Shown here piece by piece: positions 31,742-40,620 of a DNA stretch of 64,000 bases. Under the pieces are notes generated by a model, which was given only the letters and a program-made list of their open reading frames with translations, was not told the origin of the DNA and did not search any database. Origin of the DNA: CAVSWT01 sp963782985 (lineage in GTDB: Bacteria; Bacteroidota; Ignavibacteria; Ignavibacteriales; Ignavibacteriaceae). Where the stretch lies: contig CAWALU010000006.1 in the NCBI GenBank assembly GCA_963782985.1, positions 434,001 to 498,000 of the forward strand. The letters run 5' to 3'. Numbering within the stretch: the stretch's first letter is position 1; every line of letters starts with the position of its first letter. A program made the position numbers and the translations under genes.

Positions 31742-33656
31742 ATGAAATTAAATTCAAACGTACCCGAAGGAAAAATTTCTGAAAAATGGACAAACCATAA
31801 ATTCAATTTAAAGCTTGTTAATCCCTCCAACAAAAGAAAATATAGTATTATAGTTGTAGGAACCGGACTCGCAGGCGGTTCGGCTGCTGCTTCTCTTGCC
31901 GAACTTGGATATAATGTAAAAGCATTTTGTTTTCAAGATTCGCCCAGAAGAGCGCACAGCATTGCGGCGCAAGGCGGAATAAATGCCGCGAAAAATTATC
32001 CCAATGACGGCGACAGCGTTTACAGATTATTTTATGATACGGTTAAAGGCGGCGACTATAGAGCCCGCGAAGCAAACGTTTATCGGCTTGCAGAACTTAG
32101 CGCAAATATTATTGATCAATGCGTTGCCCAGGGAGTTCCGTTTGCACGCGAGTACGGCGGTCTTTTAGATAACCGTTCTTTCGGCGGCGCCCAAGTTTCC
32201 AGAACTTTTTACGCAAGAGGACAAACAGGGCAGCAGCTTTTGCTTGGCGCTTACAGCGCTTTGATGCGGCAAGTCGGATTAAAAAAAGTAAAAATGTTTC
32301 CGCGCAGAGAAATGCTCGATTTAGTTGTCATCGACGGAAAGGCACGTGGAATTGTAGTTAGAAATATGATTACAGGCGCGTTAGAATCTCACGCCGCCGA
32401 TGCAGTTGTGCTTGCTACAGGCGGCTACGGAAACGTTTATTATTTGTCAACGAACGCTAAAGGTTCAAACGCAACCGCTGCCTGGCGCGCATATAAACGC
32501 GGCGCTCTGTTTGCAAATCCTTGCTTTACCCAAATACATCCAACCTGCATTCCCGTTACCGGTCATTATCAATCTAAATTAACTTTGATGAGCGAGAGTT
32601 TAAGAAATGACGGAAGAGTTTGGGTGCCTAAAAGTAAAGACGATAAAAGAAAACCAAATGAAATTCCCGAAGCTGAAAGAGATTATTTTTTGGAAAGAAA
32701 ATATCCATCTTTTGGAAATTTAGTTCCCCGCGATGTCGCTTCAAGAAACGCAAAGGAAATGGTGGATGAGGGAAAGGGAGTTGGTTCAAGCGGCGTTGCT
32801 GTTTATCTTGATTTTGCCGATGCAATTAATCGCCTTGGCAAAGATGCCATAAAAGATAAGTACGGAAATCTTTTTGATATGTACAAACAAATTACAGATG
32901 AAGATCCGTATCAAGTTCCGATGAGAATTTATCCAGCGGTTCATTATACAATGGGCGGGCTTTGGGTTGATTATAATTTGATGACCACCGTTCCCGGCTT
33001 GTTTAGTTTGGGCGAATGTAATTTTTCCGACCACGGCGCTAACAGGCTTGGCGCCAGCGCTCTTATGCAAGGCTTAGCTGACGGGTATTTTGTTATTCCT
33101 TATACAATCGGCGGCTATCTTGCAAGTCATAAAACTGATGGAATAAAAGAAGATCATCCTGAATTTAGAAAAGTTGAATCGGAAATTACCGGCAAAATTA
33201 ATAAACTGTTAGCCGATTAATGGAAATAAAACCGTTGATGAATTTCATAGAGAACTCGGCTTAACGATGTGGGATTATGTTGGTATGGCAAGAAATGAAC
33301 AAGGTTTGAATAAAGCCATTGAAGAAATAAAAAGAATTAGAAATGATTTTTGGAAGAATGTAAAAGTCGCAGGCAAAAATGAAGAATTAAATCAATCTCT
33401 CGAAAAGGCGGGCAGAGTAGCTGACTTTTTGGAATTGGGAGAATTGATGGCTGTAGATGCGCTGCAGCGAAGAGAATCTTGCGGCGGACATTTTAGACTC
33501 GAAAGTCAGACTGAAGAGAATGAAGCTAAGCGCGACGACGAAAATTTTGCTTACGTATCCGCGTGGGAATTTAAAGGCGAGAATGAAAAACCTGAAATGA
33601 ACAAAGAAGAATTAACATTTGAAAACGTCCATCTTACTCAAAGGAGCTACAAGTAA
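31742..33656 (+). CDS. sdhA: Succinate dehydrogenase flavoprotein subunit, one frame break
   Basis: About 637 residues after repair. FAD-binding motif GTGLAGGSAAASLAELG near residue 40; covalent-FAD His in AHSIAAQGGINAAKN; active-site motifs HPTCIP, RDVASRNAKEM, HYTMGGL and SLGECNFSDHGANRLGASAL. The frame breaks near 33215: reading through one extra G joins INKLLA to INGNKTVDEFHRELGLTMWDYV, and the second piece then runs to 33656 with no other defect. Both pieces are conserved in sequence and length, so a consensus error is more likely than a dead gene. It overlaps sdhB by one base and follows sdhC by 3 bp. It oxidises succinate to fumarate at the cytoplasmic face. Confidence 0.92.
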
Positions 33657-34414
33657 TGAGCAATATGAATTTACATTTAAAAGTTTGGCGTCAAAAAAAT
33701 AAAGATGACAAAGGGAAGTTTGTTGATTATGAAGCTAAAGATATTTCCACTGAAATGTCTTTTTTAGAAATGATGGATGTTGTAAATGAAGGGCTTATAA
33801 AAAAAGGCGAGGAGCCGATTGCATTTGACCACGACTGCCGCGAAGGAATATGCGGAAGCTGCGGAATGTTTATAAATGGAAGACCGCATGGTCCGCAAGG
33901 CGCAATAGCAACCTGCCAGCTGCACATGAGAAAATTTTCCGACGGCGATACAATTGTGATTGAACCGTTCAGGGCAAAAGGTTTTCCCGTTATAAAGGAT
34001 TTGGTTGTTGACCGTTCTGCGTTTGATAGAATAATTTCCGCTGGAGGATTTATTTCAATTAATACCGGCGGAACTCCCGACGCAAATGCAATTCCTATTG
34101 CAAAAGAAGATCAAGAGTCTGCTTTTGATGCGGCGCAATGCATTGGCTGCGGCGCTTGCGTTGCCGCTTGTAAAAATGCATCCGCAATGTTATTTGTAGG
34201 GGCTAAAGTTTCTCACTTTGCGCGGCTTCCGCAAGGCAAACCCGAAAGAGAAAGAAGAGTAATGGCAATGCTGAATCAAATGGAGGCGGAAGGATTCGGC
34301 GCCTGCACAAATACAGAAGCCTGTTCAGCCGAATGCCCCAAGGGAATTTCGATGGATGTAATAGCGCAAGTGAGAAGAGAATATATGCGGGCTGGAATTA
34401 TAAGCGGGGAATAA
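33656..34414 (+). CDS. sdhB: Succinate dehydrogenase iron-sulfur subunit
   Basis: 252 residues. The [2Fe-2S] domain has CREGICGSCGMFINGRPHG and a further Cys in ATCQLHM; the C-terminal domain has CIGCGACVAACKN for the [4Fe-4S] cluster and CTNTEACSAECPKGI for the [3Fe-4S] and remaining ligands. All cluster cysteines are present. It starts with ATG overlapping the stop of sdhA, with AAAGGAG upstream inside sdhA. It transfers electrons from FAD to the haem/quinone anchor. A hairpin terminator follows about 80 bp downstream. Confidence 0.95.
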   Translation: MSNMNLHLKVWRQKNKDDKGKFVDYEAKDISTEMSFLEMMDVVNEGLIKKGEEPIAFDHDCREGICGSCGMFINGRPHGPQGAIATCQLHMRKFSDGDTIVIEPFRAKGFPVIKDLVVDRSAFDRIISAGGFISINTGGTPDANAIPIAKEDQESAFDAAQCIGCGACVAACKNASAMLFVGAKVSHFARLPQGKPERERRVMAMLNQMEAEGFGACTNTEACSAECPKGISMDVIAQVRREYMRAGIISGE

Positions 34415-34494
34415 CCCGGTAAAATTTTGTTAAACGAAGGAATTAGATTAATCCAATTCACCCTTAAATACCTTCTATAAAATTATTTATCCAC

Positions 34495-34527
34495 AAGTGA
34501 GGTTCATCTTAAAGATTAGCCTCACTT
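34495..34527 (+). terminator. Putative terminator of the sdh operon
   Basis: Inverted repeat AAGTGAGG / CCTCACTT with a 17-base partly paired loop, followed by TTCC. The U-tract is poor, so it is a weak intrinsic terminator or only a 3' stem. Confidence 0.5.
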
Positions 34528-34537
34528 TCCCATAACA

Positions 34538-34601
34538 TACAAACCCAATTCCTAAATTTTAGCAATTTCATAGCGTAAGTATTAAAAGAATTGGGTTTGT
34601 A
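34538..34601. repeat. Long inverted repeat between convergent genes
   Basis: Perfect 14-base arms, TACAAACCCAATTC at 34538-34551 and its complement at 34588-34601, separated by 36 bases. It lies between sdhB and the convergent M61 gene and may act as a transcription barrier in both directions. Confidence 0.6.
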
Positions 34602-34612
34602 AATTTAGAAAA

Positions 34613-36382
34613 TCAATACTTCAAATTAGTAAGCCACGCTTCGCGCAATTTAATTTGTTCATCTGAAGCATTTTTGTTTACTTCAATAATATGTTTAAGA
34701 GCAGCAGGCGCAGTTTCTTTTTCAACTGTAATTTCTTCATCGCCTCTTTTTACTGTAACGTTATATTTTTTACCAATGCCCAAATCTTTTATATCTGATA
34801 TTAATTTGCGAAGGTTTGCTTCGGATAATTCAGCGCCGTTTAATTTTAAAATTATATCGCCGGCTTGCAATCCATCATTTTCATACGAGCTCAAAACAAC
34901 TGGTTTATTTTCCGTCATACCTATCGGAATTCCCAAAGAAACATTAGAACTGTCAACGCCTTTTTCTTCATAATAATCTATTCCTATTTTATTAAAATAT
35001 TCTTTTAAGGGAAGTTTCTCCGTTCCTTCAACATAAGCGCTAAAAAAATCTGCAACTTGCGGAAAAGTTTCATCGGCAAAAATTTGGAAAAAATTATCTT
35101 CGCTGAATGGCTTTGACGGTCCATATTGTTTTGACAATTTATTAATAATTTCACGCAATCCGAATTTGCCATCGGAAAGCGAGAGTAATTTTATATCGAG
35201 CAAAAGCCCTATAACGGCTCCTTTGCAGTATATATTGTAGTATTGATCTTGAAAATCCGTAACATTTTTTCCCAGTTCAGTTAAAGATAAATTTTGATCA
35301 AAGCGGTCGTTAAATTTTAACTTTCGCGAGAACTGTGAAAAGTAATCATCCAAACTCATCAAGCCGGATCTTAATTGCATTGTATGCGCAGCCCATTCCG
35401 TTACGCCTTCATAAAGCCAAAGATGCCGGGACATTACAGGTTTAACAAAATTAAAATGTTCAATCAGTTCGCTGTGAATATTTAGGGGAGTTACAACGTG
35501 AAAAAATTCATGCGCCACAAAATCCCGTATGTGCTTTTGATATTGCTCGCTAAAAGGCAGCTCTTTCATAATATATTCGGAGCTGTATGAATGTTCCCAT
35601 GCGCCGGCGGGCGTGTCTTCAAAGAAAAAAAGAAATGTATAATGCTGTACCGGGAGTCCGTTAGTAAAATTACTTGCCGCAATTAGCACATCTTTTATTG
35701 TGGATAAAACATCAGCCGATTTAATTAAGCCGGTTTTGGAATAAGTATAAATTTCAATTTTTGTATTCTCAATTTCGATGGTATCTTTAGTTAAAGTTCC
35801 CAACAGAATGGGCGAATCAACAACCTGATCAAAGCTGTTGGCGTCATAAAATCCATTTTCATCTTTTGATAGCGCGGTTCCAACAAGCCAATCATCCGGA
35901 TAAATCAATTTAATTTCTACAGGCTCAAACTGCATATTTTTTATGTACCCGAAAACAGCCTGACCGTTAATTAATACATGATCTTTTTCAATTGAAGTGC
36001 CTGACATTTCATAAACGGGATTTTCTGTAACGGGCGTGTCAAACGTTTCAGCTATCTCATAATATATTTTATTTATTTTTTCAGGGTTATGAAGCAGCCA
36101 TTGGTTGGTAGAAATATTTTCCGTTGCTAATATGTTGCCCTCTTTATCGAAAGCTGAAAATGATTTTACGAATCTTCCAATATCCATTGTTTCATAAGCG
36201 CCCGGCGCGGTTGCGGCAAATTGAAATACATTATTTTCAGCGGATAAATTTTCGGGATATAAAGTAACTTTAAATAAGTCATCCGCTATATTGTTAAGAT
36301 CGACATAAAACTTTTGTTGAGAAAACAGTGCCGAAGTAAGAAAGAAAAATGCCGAAAAAAAATGACAAGTAATCTTTTTCAT
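34613..36382 (-). CDS. M61-family metallopeptidase with C-terminal PDZ domain
   Basis: 589 residues, exported. ATG at 36382 starts a clean signal peptide (MKKITCHFF..SALFSQ); an in-frame ATG at 36448 would put 22 odd residues in front and is rejected. The N-terminal beta domain at about 20-220 and the catalytic domain follow the glycyl-aminopeptidase M61 pattern: zinc motif HEFFHVVTPLNIHSE with HExxH, and a downstream LWLYEGVTEWAA carrying the third, Glu ligand. A PDZ domain occupies about 480-570 (IPIGMTENKPVVLSSYENDGLQAGDIILKLNG). It should cleave peptides in the periplasm or outside. It is convergent with the sdh operon and divergent from ispH. Confidence 0.9.
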   Translation of the reverse strand: MKKITCHFFSAFFFLTSALFSQQKFYVDLNNIADDLFKVTLYPENLSAENNVFQFAATAPGAYETMDIGRFVKSFSAFDKEGNILATENISTNQWLLHNPEKINKIYYEIAETFDTPVTENPVYEMSGTSIEKDHVLINGQAVFGYIKNMQFEPVEIKLIYPDDWLVGTALSKDENGFYDANSFDQVVDSPILLGTLTKDTIEIENTKIEIYTYSKTGLIKSADVLSTIKDVLIAASNFTNGLPVQHYTFLFFFEDTPAGAWEHSYSSEYIMKELPFSEQYQKHIRDFVAHEFFHVVTPLNIHSELIEHFNFVKPVMSRHLWLYEGVTEWAAHTMQLRSGLMSLDDYFSQFSRKLKFNDRFDQNLSLTELGKNVTDFQDQYYNIYCKGAVIGLLLDIKLLSLSDGKFGLREIINKLSKQYGPSKPFSEDNFFQIFADETFPQVADFFSAYVEGTEKLPLKEYFNKIGIDYYEEKGVDSSNVSLGIPIGMTENKPVVLSSYENDGLQAGDIILKLNGAELSEANLRKLISDIKDLGIGKKYNVTVKRGDEEITVEKETAPAALKHIIEVNKNASDEQIKLREAWLTNLKY

Positions 36383-36620
36383 AATTTTTTTATTTCTTAT
36401 AAATTTTTTGGGAATGTTGGGATAAATATAACTTTTTTTGGAATGCAAAGAAGTTTGTTTTTAATAGGAAGCTTAACTTGAGGGTGTAGCTGAACTCACA
36501 AGCTTATCATTGCGAACTAGTCATAAAGTGATTTTGACAACCCTACTTAATAAAGTTTGAAATAAAGCTATAAAGAAATTGAGATTGTCAAACCCGGCTG
36601 AAAACTTTTAAATATTTGTT

Positions 36621-36628
36621 TAACTTTG
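36621..36628 (+). promoter_or_regulatory. Putative Bacteroidota -7 box upstream of ispH
   Basis: TAACTTTG matches the TAnnTTTG -7 consensus of Bacteroidota and stands 29 bp before the ispH start. No convincing -33 TTG lies at the expected spacing. Confidence 0.35.
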
Positions 36629-36657
36629 GCTAATTCAAAATATACAAAATAAATTTA

Positions 36658-37878
36658 ATGAAGCAATTCAACATACCCGACTTTTATAGAAGTTCATTTA
36701 TTTCTAAAATAAAAAATTCAAGGAAATTAGATGATCCGCGCAAAAAAGATTTTACTCCCACGCTTTTAGATTTTGGTCCGGTAAGATTTTTTATCGCCCG
36801 GCATTTTGGTTTTTGCTACGGAGTTGAAAATGCAATTGAAATTTCTTACAAAACTCTTGAAGAAAATCCTAATAAAAAAATTTATCTTTTAAGCGAGATG
36901 ATTCATAATCCAATTGTGAACTCTGATTTGTATGAGCGCGGAGTAAAATTTATAATGGATACTGGCGGCAATCAATTGGTTGATTGGAACGAGTTATCGA
37001 GCGATGATATTGTAATTATTCCCGCTTTCGGAACTACTCTTGAAATTGAAAAGCGTTTGAATGAAATTGGAATTAACGCATATACTTACAACACTACTTG
37101 TCCTTTTGTTGAAAAAGTTTGGAACCGTTCCAATCAATTGGGAGAAAAAGATTATACTATAATAATTCACGGCAAAAGTTACCACGAAGAAACGCGAGCG
37201 ACTTTTTCGCACACGGTTACAAAAACTGCTTCAGTAATTGTACGGGATATTGAAGAAACAAAAATTCTTGCCGATATAATTTTGGGGAATGTTGATAAAG
37301 AAAAATTTTATTCAATATTCGAAGGGAAGCATTCCGATAATTTTGATGTGGAAAAAGATTTGATAAAAGTTGGAGTTGTAAATCAAACCACAATGCTGGC
37401 AACTGAAACGCAAGCCATTGCCGATCTTTTAAAAACTACAATGATAAATAAATACGGAAGTGAAAATTTGCAAAACCATTTTGCGGATACCCGCGATACA
37501 TTATGCTACGCAACTAATGATAATCAGGAAGCGACTTACGCTCTGCTTAAATGCAATGCTGATTTCGCTATTGTAGTTGGAGGTTATAACAGTTCCAACA
37601 CCAGTCATATTGTTGAATTATGCGAAGAAAAATTTAAAACTTATTTTATTTCCTCTGCAGATGAAATTATATCGGATGAAGTTATAAACCGCTTCGCCAT
37701 ACAATCTAAAAAAATTATTACAGAAGAAAATTGGCTGCCGAATAAAAAGCCGGTGGATATAATTTTAACAAGCGGCGCTTCCTGCCCTGATGCAATTGTT
37801 GATCAAGTGCTGCAAAAAATTTTATCATTTTTTCCTAAATCAAAATCGCTTAATGAAGTTTTAATGTCCGTCAGTTAA
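36658..37878 (+). CDS. ispH: 4-hydroxy-3-methylbut-2-enyl diphosphate reductase, long form
   Basis: 406 residues, cytosolic, last step of the MEP isoprenoid pathway (HMBPP to IPP and DMAPP). The three [4Fe-4S] cysteines are in HFGFCYGVENA, NTTCPFVEKVW and TSGASCPDAIVDQVL; conserved active-site segments SEMIHNPIVN, VNQTTMLATET and VVGGYNSSNTSHI are present. At 406 residues, against about 310-320 in E. coli, it is the long form known from cyanobacteria, plastids and some Bacteroidota, with an N-terminal extension of about 35 residues. The stop codon lies inside a 20-base palindrome. It has its own promoter region. Confidence 0.94.
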   Translation: MKQFNIPDFYRSSFISKIKNSRKLDDPRKKDFTPTLLDFGPVRFFIARHFGFCYGVENAIEISYKTLEENPNKKIYLLSEMIHNPIVNSDLYERGVKFIMDTGGNQLVDWNELSSDDIVIIPAFGTTLEIEKRLNEIGINAYTYNTTCPFVEKVWNRSNQLGEKDYTIIIHGKSYHEETRATFSHTVTKTASVIVRDIEETKILADIILGNVDKEKFYSIFEGKHSDNFDVEKDLIKVGVVNQTTMLATETQAIADLLKTTMINKYGSENLQNHFADTRDTLCYATNDNQEATYALLKCNADFAIVVGGYNSSNTSHIVELCEEKFKTYFISSADEIISDEVINRFAIQSKKIITEENWLPNKKPVDIILTSGASCPDAIVDQVLQKILSFFPKSKSLNEVLMSVS

Positions 37879-37887
37879 AACTGACGG
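37868..37887. terminator. Perfect palindrome over the ispH stop codon
   Basis: CCGTCAGTT-AA-AACTGACGG, 9-base arms with a 2-base centre; the TAA stop is the centre. It lacks a following U-tract (CAACAAAAA), so termination is uncertain. Confidence 0.55.
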
Positions 37888-37955
37888 CAACAAAAATGTG
37901 CAGGTAAAAGTGACGGCAATAAAGTAGATAAGTTGTAACTGACTGCAATAAAAAA
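37878..37955 (+). repeat. Three degenerate tandem units after ispH
   Basis: Units of roughly 30 bases share AACTGACGGCAACAAAA, AAGTGACGGCAATAAAG and AACTGACTGCAATAAAA. The first also forms the right arm of the palindrome at the ispH stop codon. Confidence 0.5.
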
Positions 37956-38050
37956 TACAAACATTTGAATAGCTTTATTATTATTTTATTCCTATCTAAC
38001 TTTTATTCAAAAAATTAAGGCAATCTCAATTTAAAAGGAGCTGTAAAAAA

Positions 38051-38791
38051 ATGAAATCACTTATCTACGTTTTATTTTTATGTGCAATTTTAATTTCAAG
38101 CTCTTCTGCTCAGTTTGATTGGAACGCTAAGCCGCAGAATTTAAAAGTTTTACCCGATACTATTTCGGGACAAAGTTTAAGAAATACTATGGTTGGATTT
38201 GCGCAGGCTTTGGGCGTGCGATGTTCATTTTGTCATGATGATTCCAAAGGGAAAGAGTTTTCTGATATTGATTTTGCATCCGATAAAAAACCTGAAAAAG
38301 ATGTTGCCCGCGAAATGATGAAAATGACGCACAAAATTAATAAAGATTTTATTTCTAATTTAAAACAATATAGAAACCCGGCGCTTGAAGTAAGCTGCGT
38401 TACTTGCCATCACGGTTATGAGGAGCCAATTGCTTTGTCGTCTTTACTGATGGAGACTTATAAAGAAGATGGATTGGAAGCATCGATGGATAAATATAAT
38501 AATTTGAAACAGCAATATTACGGCGGCTTTGCTTTTGATTTTAAAGAAGGCTCATTGGATAAGTACGGAAAAAATCTTTTGGAATTAAATAAAGATGATG
38601 ACGCTTTAGCCGTCTTTCAAAAGAACGCTGAATTGTTTCCGGATTGGGCTGGAGCTTATGAAAGTCTTGGCGAAGTTTATATGAGTTTAAACAATAAAGA
38701 AGAAGCAATCAAAAATTATAAAAAAGCTTTTGAAATGAATCCTCGGAATGAACACGCAAAAGAGATGTTAAAAAAATTAGAAGGGGAGTGA
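38051..38791 (+). CDS. Periplasmic diheme-type cytochrome c (reaction-centre cytochrome-like) fused to TPR
   Basis: 246 residues. Signal peptide at about 1-21 (SSSSAQ). The next 110 residues resemble the photosynthetic-reaction-centre cytochrome c subunit domain: LRNTMVGFAQALGVRCSFCHDD and later CVTCHHG give two CxxCH haem sites, against four in the full cytochrome. The last 80 residues are two TPR units (ALAVFQKNAELFPDWAGAYESLGEVYMSL, EAIKNYKKAFEMNPRNEHAKEML). Such short diheme forms are common in non-phototrophic soil and sediment bacteria and carry electrons in the periplasm. RBS AAAAGGAG. It is preceded by a 172-bp gap and has no cytochrome-maturation neighbours. Confidence 0.85.
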   Translation: MKSLIYVLFLCAILISSSSAQFDWNAKPQNLKVLPDTISGQSLRNTMVGFAQALGVRCSFCHDDSKGKEFSDIDFASDKKPEKDVAREMMKMTHKINKDFISNLKQYRNPALEVSCVTCHHGYEEPIALSSLLMETYKEDGLEASMDKYNNLKQQYYGGFAFDFKEGSLDKYGKNLLELNKDDDALAVFQKNAELFPDWAGAYESLGEVYMSLNNKEEAIKNYKKAFEMNPRNEHAKEMLKKLEGE

Positions 38792-38937
38792 GGTTTTTAA
38801 ATCAAGAATCAAAAATCAAAGGTCAAAAATTAAAAGTCTATACCAATAAGATATTAAGGGTATTGATTCTTTTCAGTAAATTATATTGTGGTAATAAAAT
38901 ATTTTTGAGATTTGATTTTCTTATAAGGAGGTTATAA

Positions 38938-39171
38938 ATGAATAAAAATTTGTCTGATAGAATAGGAATAGATGAAAAAATAATAAATGGAAAACCTATA
39001 ATAAGAGGAAAGCGAATTACAGTTAATACTATCTTGGAGTTTCTATCGGCTGGTGAAACTGTCGAAGAAATTATAAAACAATATCCTTCTTTAGAAAAGC
39101 AGGATATTGCTGCATACCTTAAGTTTGCGGCAGAATTAATGAACAGAAATTATATTATTAAAGCCGTTTAA
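38938..39171 (+). CDS. DUF433 antitoxin (VapB45-like)
   Basis: 77 residues, cytosolic. It shows the DUF433 pattern: RIGIDEKIINGKPIIRGKRITVNTILEFL, then EEIIKQYPSLEKQDIAAYLKFAAEL. DUF433 is a small helix-turn-helix antitoxin that neutralises a DUF5615 PIN-like RNase toxin and usually represses its own operon. RBS AAGGAGG. The partner gene directly downstream is truncated, so this may be a relict or a stand-alone antitoxin. Confidence 0.88.
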   Translation: MNKNLSDRIGIDEKIINGKPIIRGKRITVNTILEFLSAGETVEEIIKQYPSLEKQDIAAYLKFAAELMNRNYIIKAV

Positions 39172-39317
39172 TTGAAAAGAAAGTTTTTAATCGACGTTAA
39201 CCTACCTAACTATTTTTCGGTATGGAATACTGATGAGTTTATTCATCAATTGTTGAATTAAATTTACAATATAAACTTGTTAATGTTTTTGAAGATCATA
39301 TTGAAGGAATCGAATAG
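39172..39317 (+). pseudogene. Internally deleted DUF5615 PIN-like toxin
   Basis: Starting at the TTG right after the antitoxin stop, the sequence reads KRKFLIDVNLPNYFSVWN and DEFIHQ, the usual start of DUF5615 toxins (the Asp of LIDVNLP is an active-site residue). It then stops at 39261. The following bases in another frame read QYKLVNVFEDHIEGIE and a TAG at 39315-39317, which is the family's typical C-terminus. The roughly 60 middle residues that carry the rest of the acidic active site are gone. The toxin is therefore inactive. Confidence 0.75.
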
Positions 39318-39358
39318 TTATTTAAAAGAAACAATTTGAATTCTTAATTCTGACCTTT

Positions 39359-40360
39359 TCACCCCCGCCAACTTATTGGTTCAATGTCAGCCATCGTTCT
39401 TAATCCCGGTTTTGCATTTATAACCGTTGGGATTGCGTTAACTGTAATTGCACAGGTTGCAACATCGCCATTCACTCCATCTTTAATTGTTGAGTCGATT
39501 TTTGGCTCGCCTTCAATTATTACTCTATCGTGCGGATCAGGCTGCCCTATGGCGGCGACAAAGATTAGTGAGATAACTTCTTCTCCGTTCATAATTCCTT
39601 TGCCAATTTGTTTTACCCCCAGAGCGTTTCCTTTTTGAATTTCTAATTCACCGGCTGAAAATTTTTCTTTGGCAATAATTGGTTCGATGATGTCCTCAAC
39701 GCTATCTAAATTCCAGCCCAAGCGTGAAGCAATTAAATTAACCGATTCCGGTAAACCAACGTGTCTTAAGGTTCCTTCTTCTTTTTTAATTTGGAATTGT
39801 TCCGGAGTTAAACCGGCGCCTATTTTTTTTTGAAAAGGTATTCTTCTAAACTGCGCATCTTGGATTCTTTCAACGGTAACTTTTTTTACATTTCTGCACA
39901 AGGCGGTAAAAGCCATAGGAAGAAAATCCATTAAATATCCCGGGTTTACTCCCGTCGCCAAAACTGAAACATTATTTTTTATTGCCGCATCATTAATTTC
40001 ATTTGCTATTGATGAATTGGTCATCCATGGGTGCATCAATTCTTCGCATGTGGAAACGATGTTTATTCCGTACGAAAGTATTTCTAAAACTTGAGGCTTA
40101 ATTTTTTCAAGACTCGAAGCTGTAGTTAATATAACTGCGTCAGCTTTTATTGATTCAAAAACTTTTTTTGCTTCGTCCAAAACAATTACATTTAAGTTTT
40201 TATTTAAGCCTGCAAGCTCTCCCAAATCTTTTCCAACTTTTTCATTATCAATATCAATGGCTCCCACAATTTCAATTGACTGACGTTCGGAAATATATTG
40301 CGTTACTTTTAATCCTATTGGTCCTAAACCGTATTGAATTACTTTAAGATTATTTTTCAT
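39359..40360 (-). CDS. 2,4-diaminopentanoate-dehydrogenase-like NAD(P) oxidoreductase
   Basis: 333 residues, cytosolic. N-terminal Rossmann domain with GLGPIGLKVTQYI (residues 12-24) and the acidic strand end IVGAIDIDNEKVG, as in dihydrodipicolinate reductases; the C-terminal domain matches the diaminopentanoate dehydrogenase family (STCEELMHPW, ATGVNPGYLMD, VERIQDAQFRRIPFQKKIGAGLTPEQF). In clostridia this enzyme oxidatively deaminates 2,4-diaminopentanoate in ornithine fermentation. The other ornithine-pathway genes (oraS, oraE, ortA, ortB) are not in the window, so the true substrate is uncertain. It is convergent with the toxin remnant and divergent from the nucleotidyltransferase operon. 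Confidence 0.75.
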   Translation of the reverse strand: MKNNLKVIQYGLGPIGLKVTQYISERQSIEIVGAIDIDNEKVGKDLGELAGLNKNLNVIVLDEAKKVFESIKADAVILTTASSLEKIKPQVLEILSYGINIVSTCEELMHPWMTNSSIANEINDAAIKNNVSVLATGVNPGYLMDFLPMAFTALCRNVKKVTVERIQDAQFRRIPFQKKIGAGLTPEQFQIKKEEGTLRHVGLPESVNLIASRLGWNLDSVEDIIEPIIAKEKFSAGELEIQKGNALGVKQIGKGIMNGEEVISLIFVAAIGQPDPHDRVIIEGEPKIDSTIKDGVNGDVATCAITVNAIPTVINAKPGLRTMADIEPISWRG

Positions 40361-40620
40361 TTTGATTATTCCCTTTTAAATGAAGTATGAGGAAAATTAT
40401 TTTTGAACTATTAACTTTTTGAACATCAAAAATAACGTAAAATAAAATCAACTAAGCAATAAAACTTCATTTAAATTTCAGCGGAAGCAATCTGTATAAT
40501 TTTGAAAATACATTTCAATGGCTCTGAATTACCGCAATCATTCTATTCATCAGCGTGTTGGTTTATTTGGTATTAATTTAGGGAATAAGTAATTTTGTAG
40601 CTCAAAAATCAAAGAGAAAA

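Noticed and set aside
40375..40475. 12-base inverted repeat TTTAAATGAAGT with 77-base spacing before the nucleotidyltransferase
   Set aside because: AT-rich arms with long spacing are expected by chance; no terminator or operator features.
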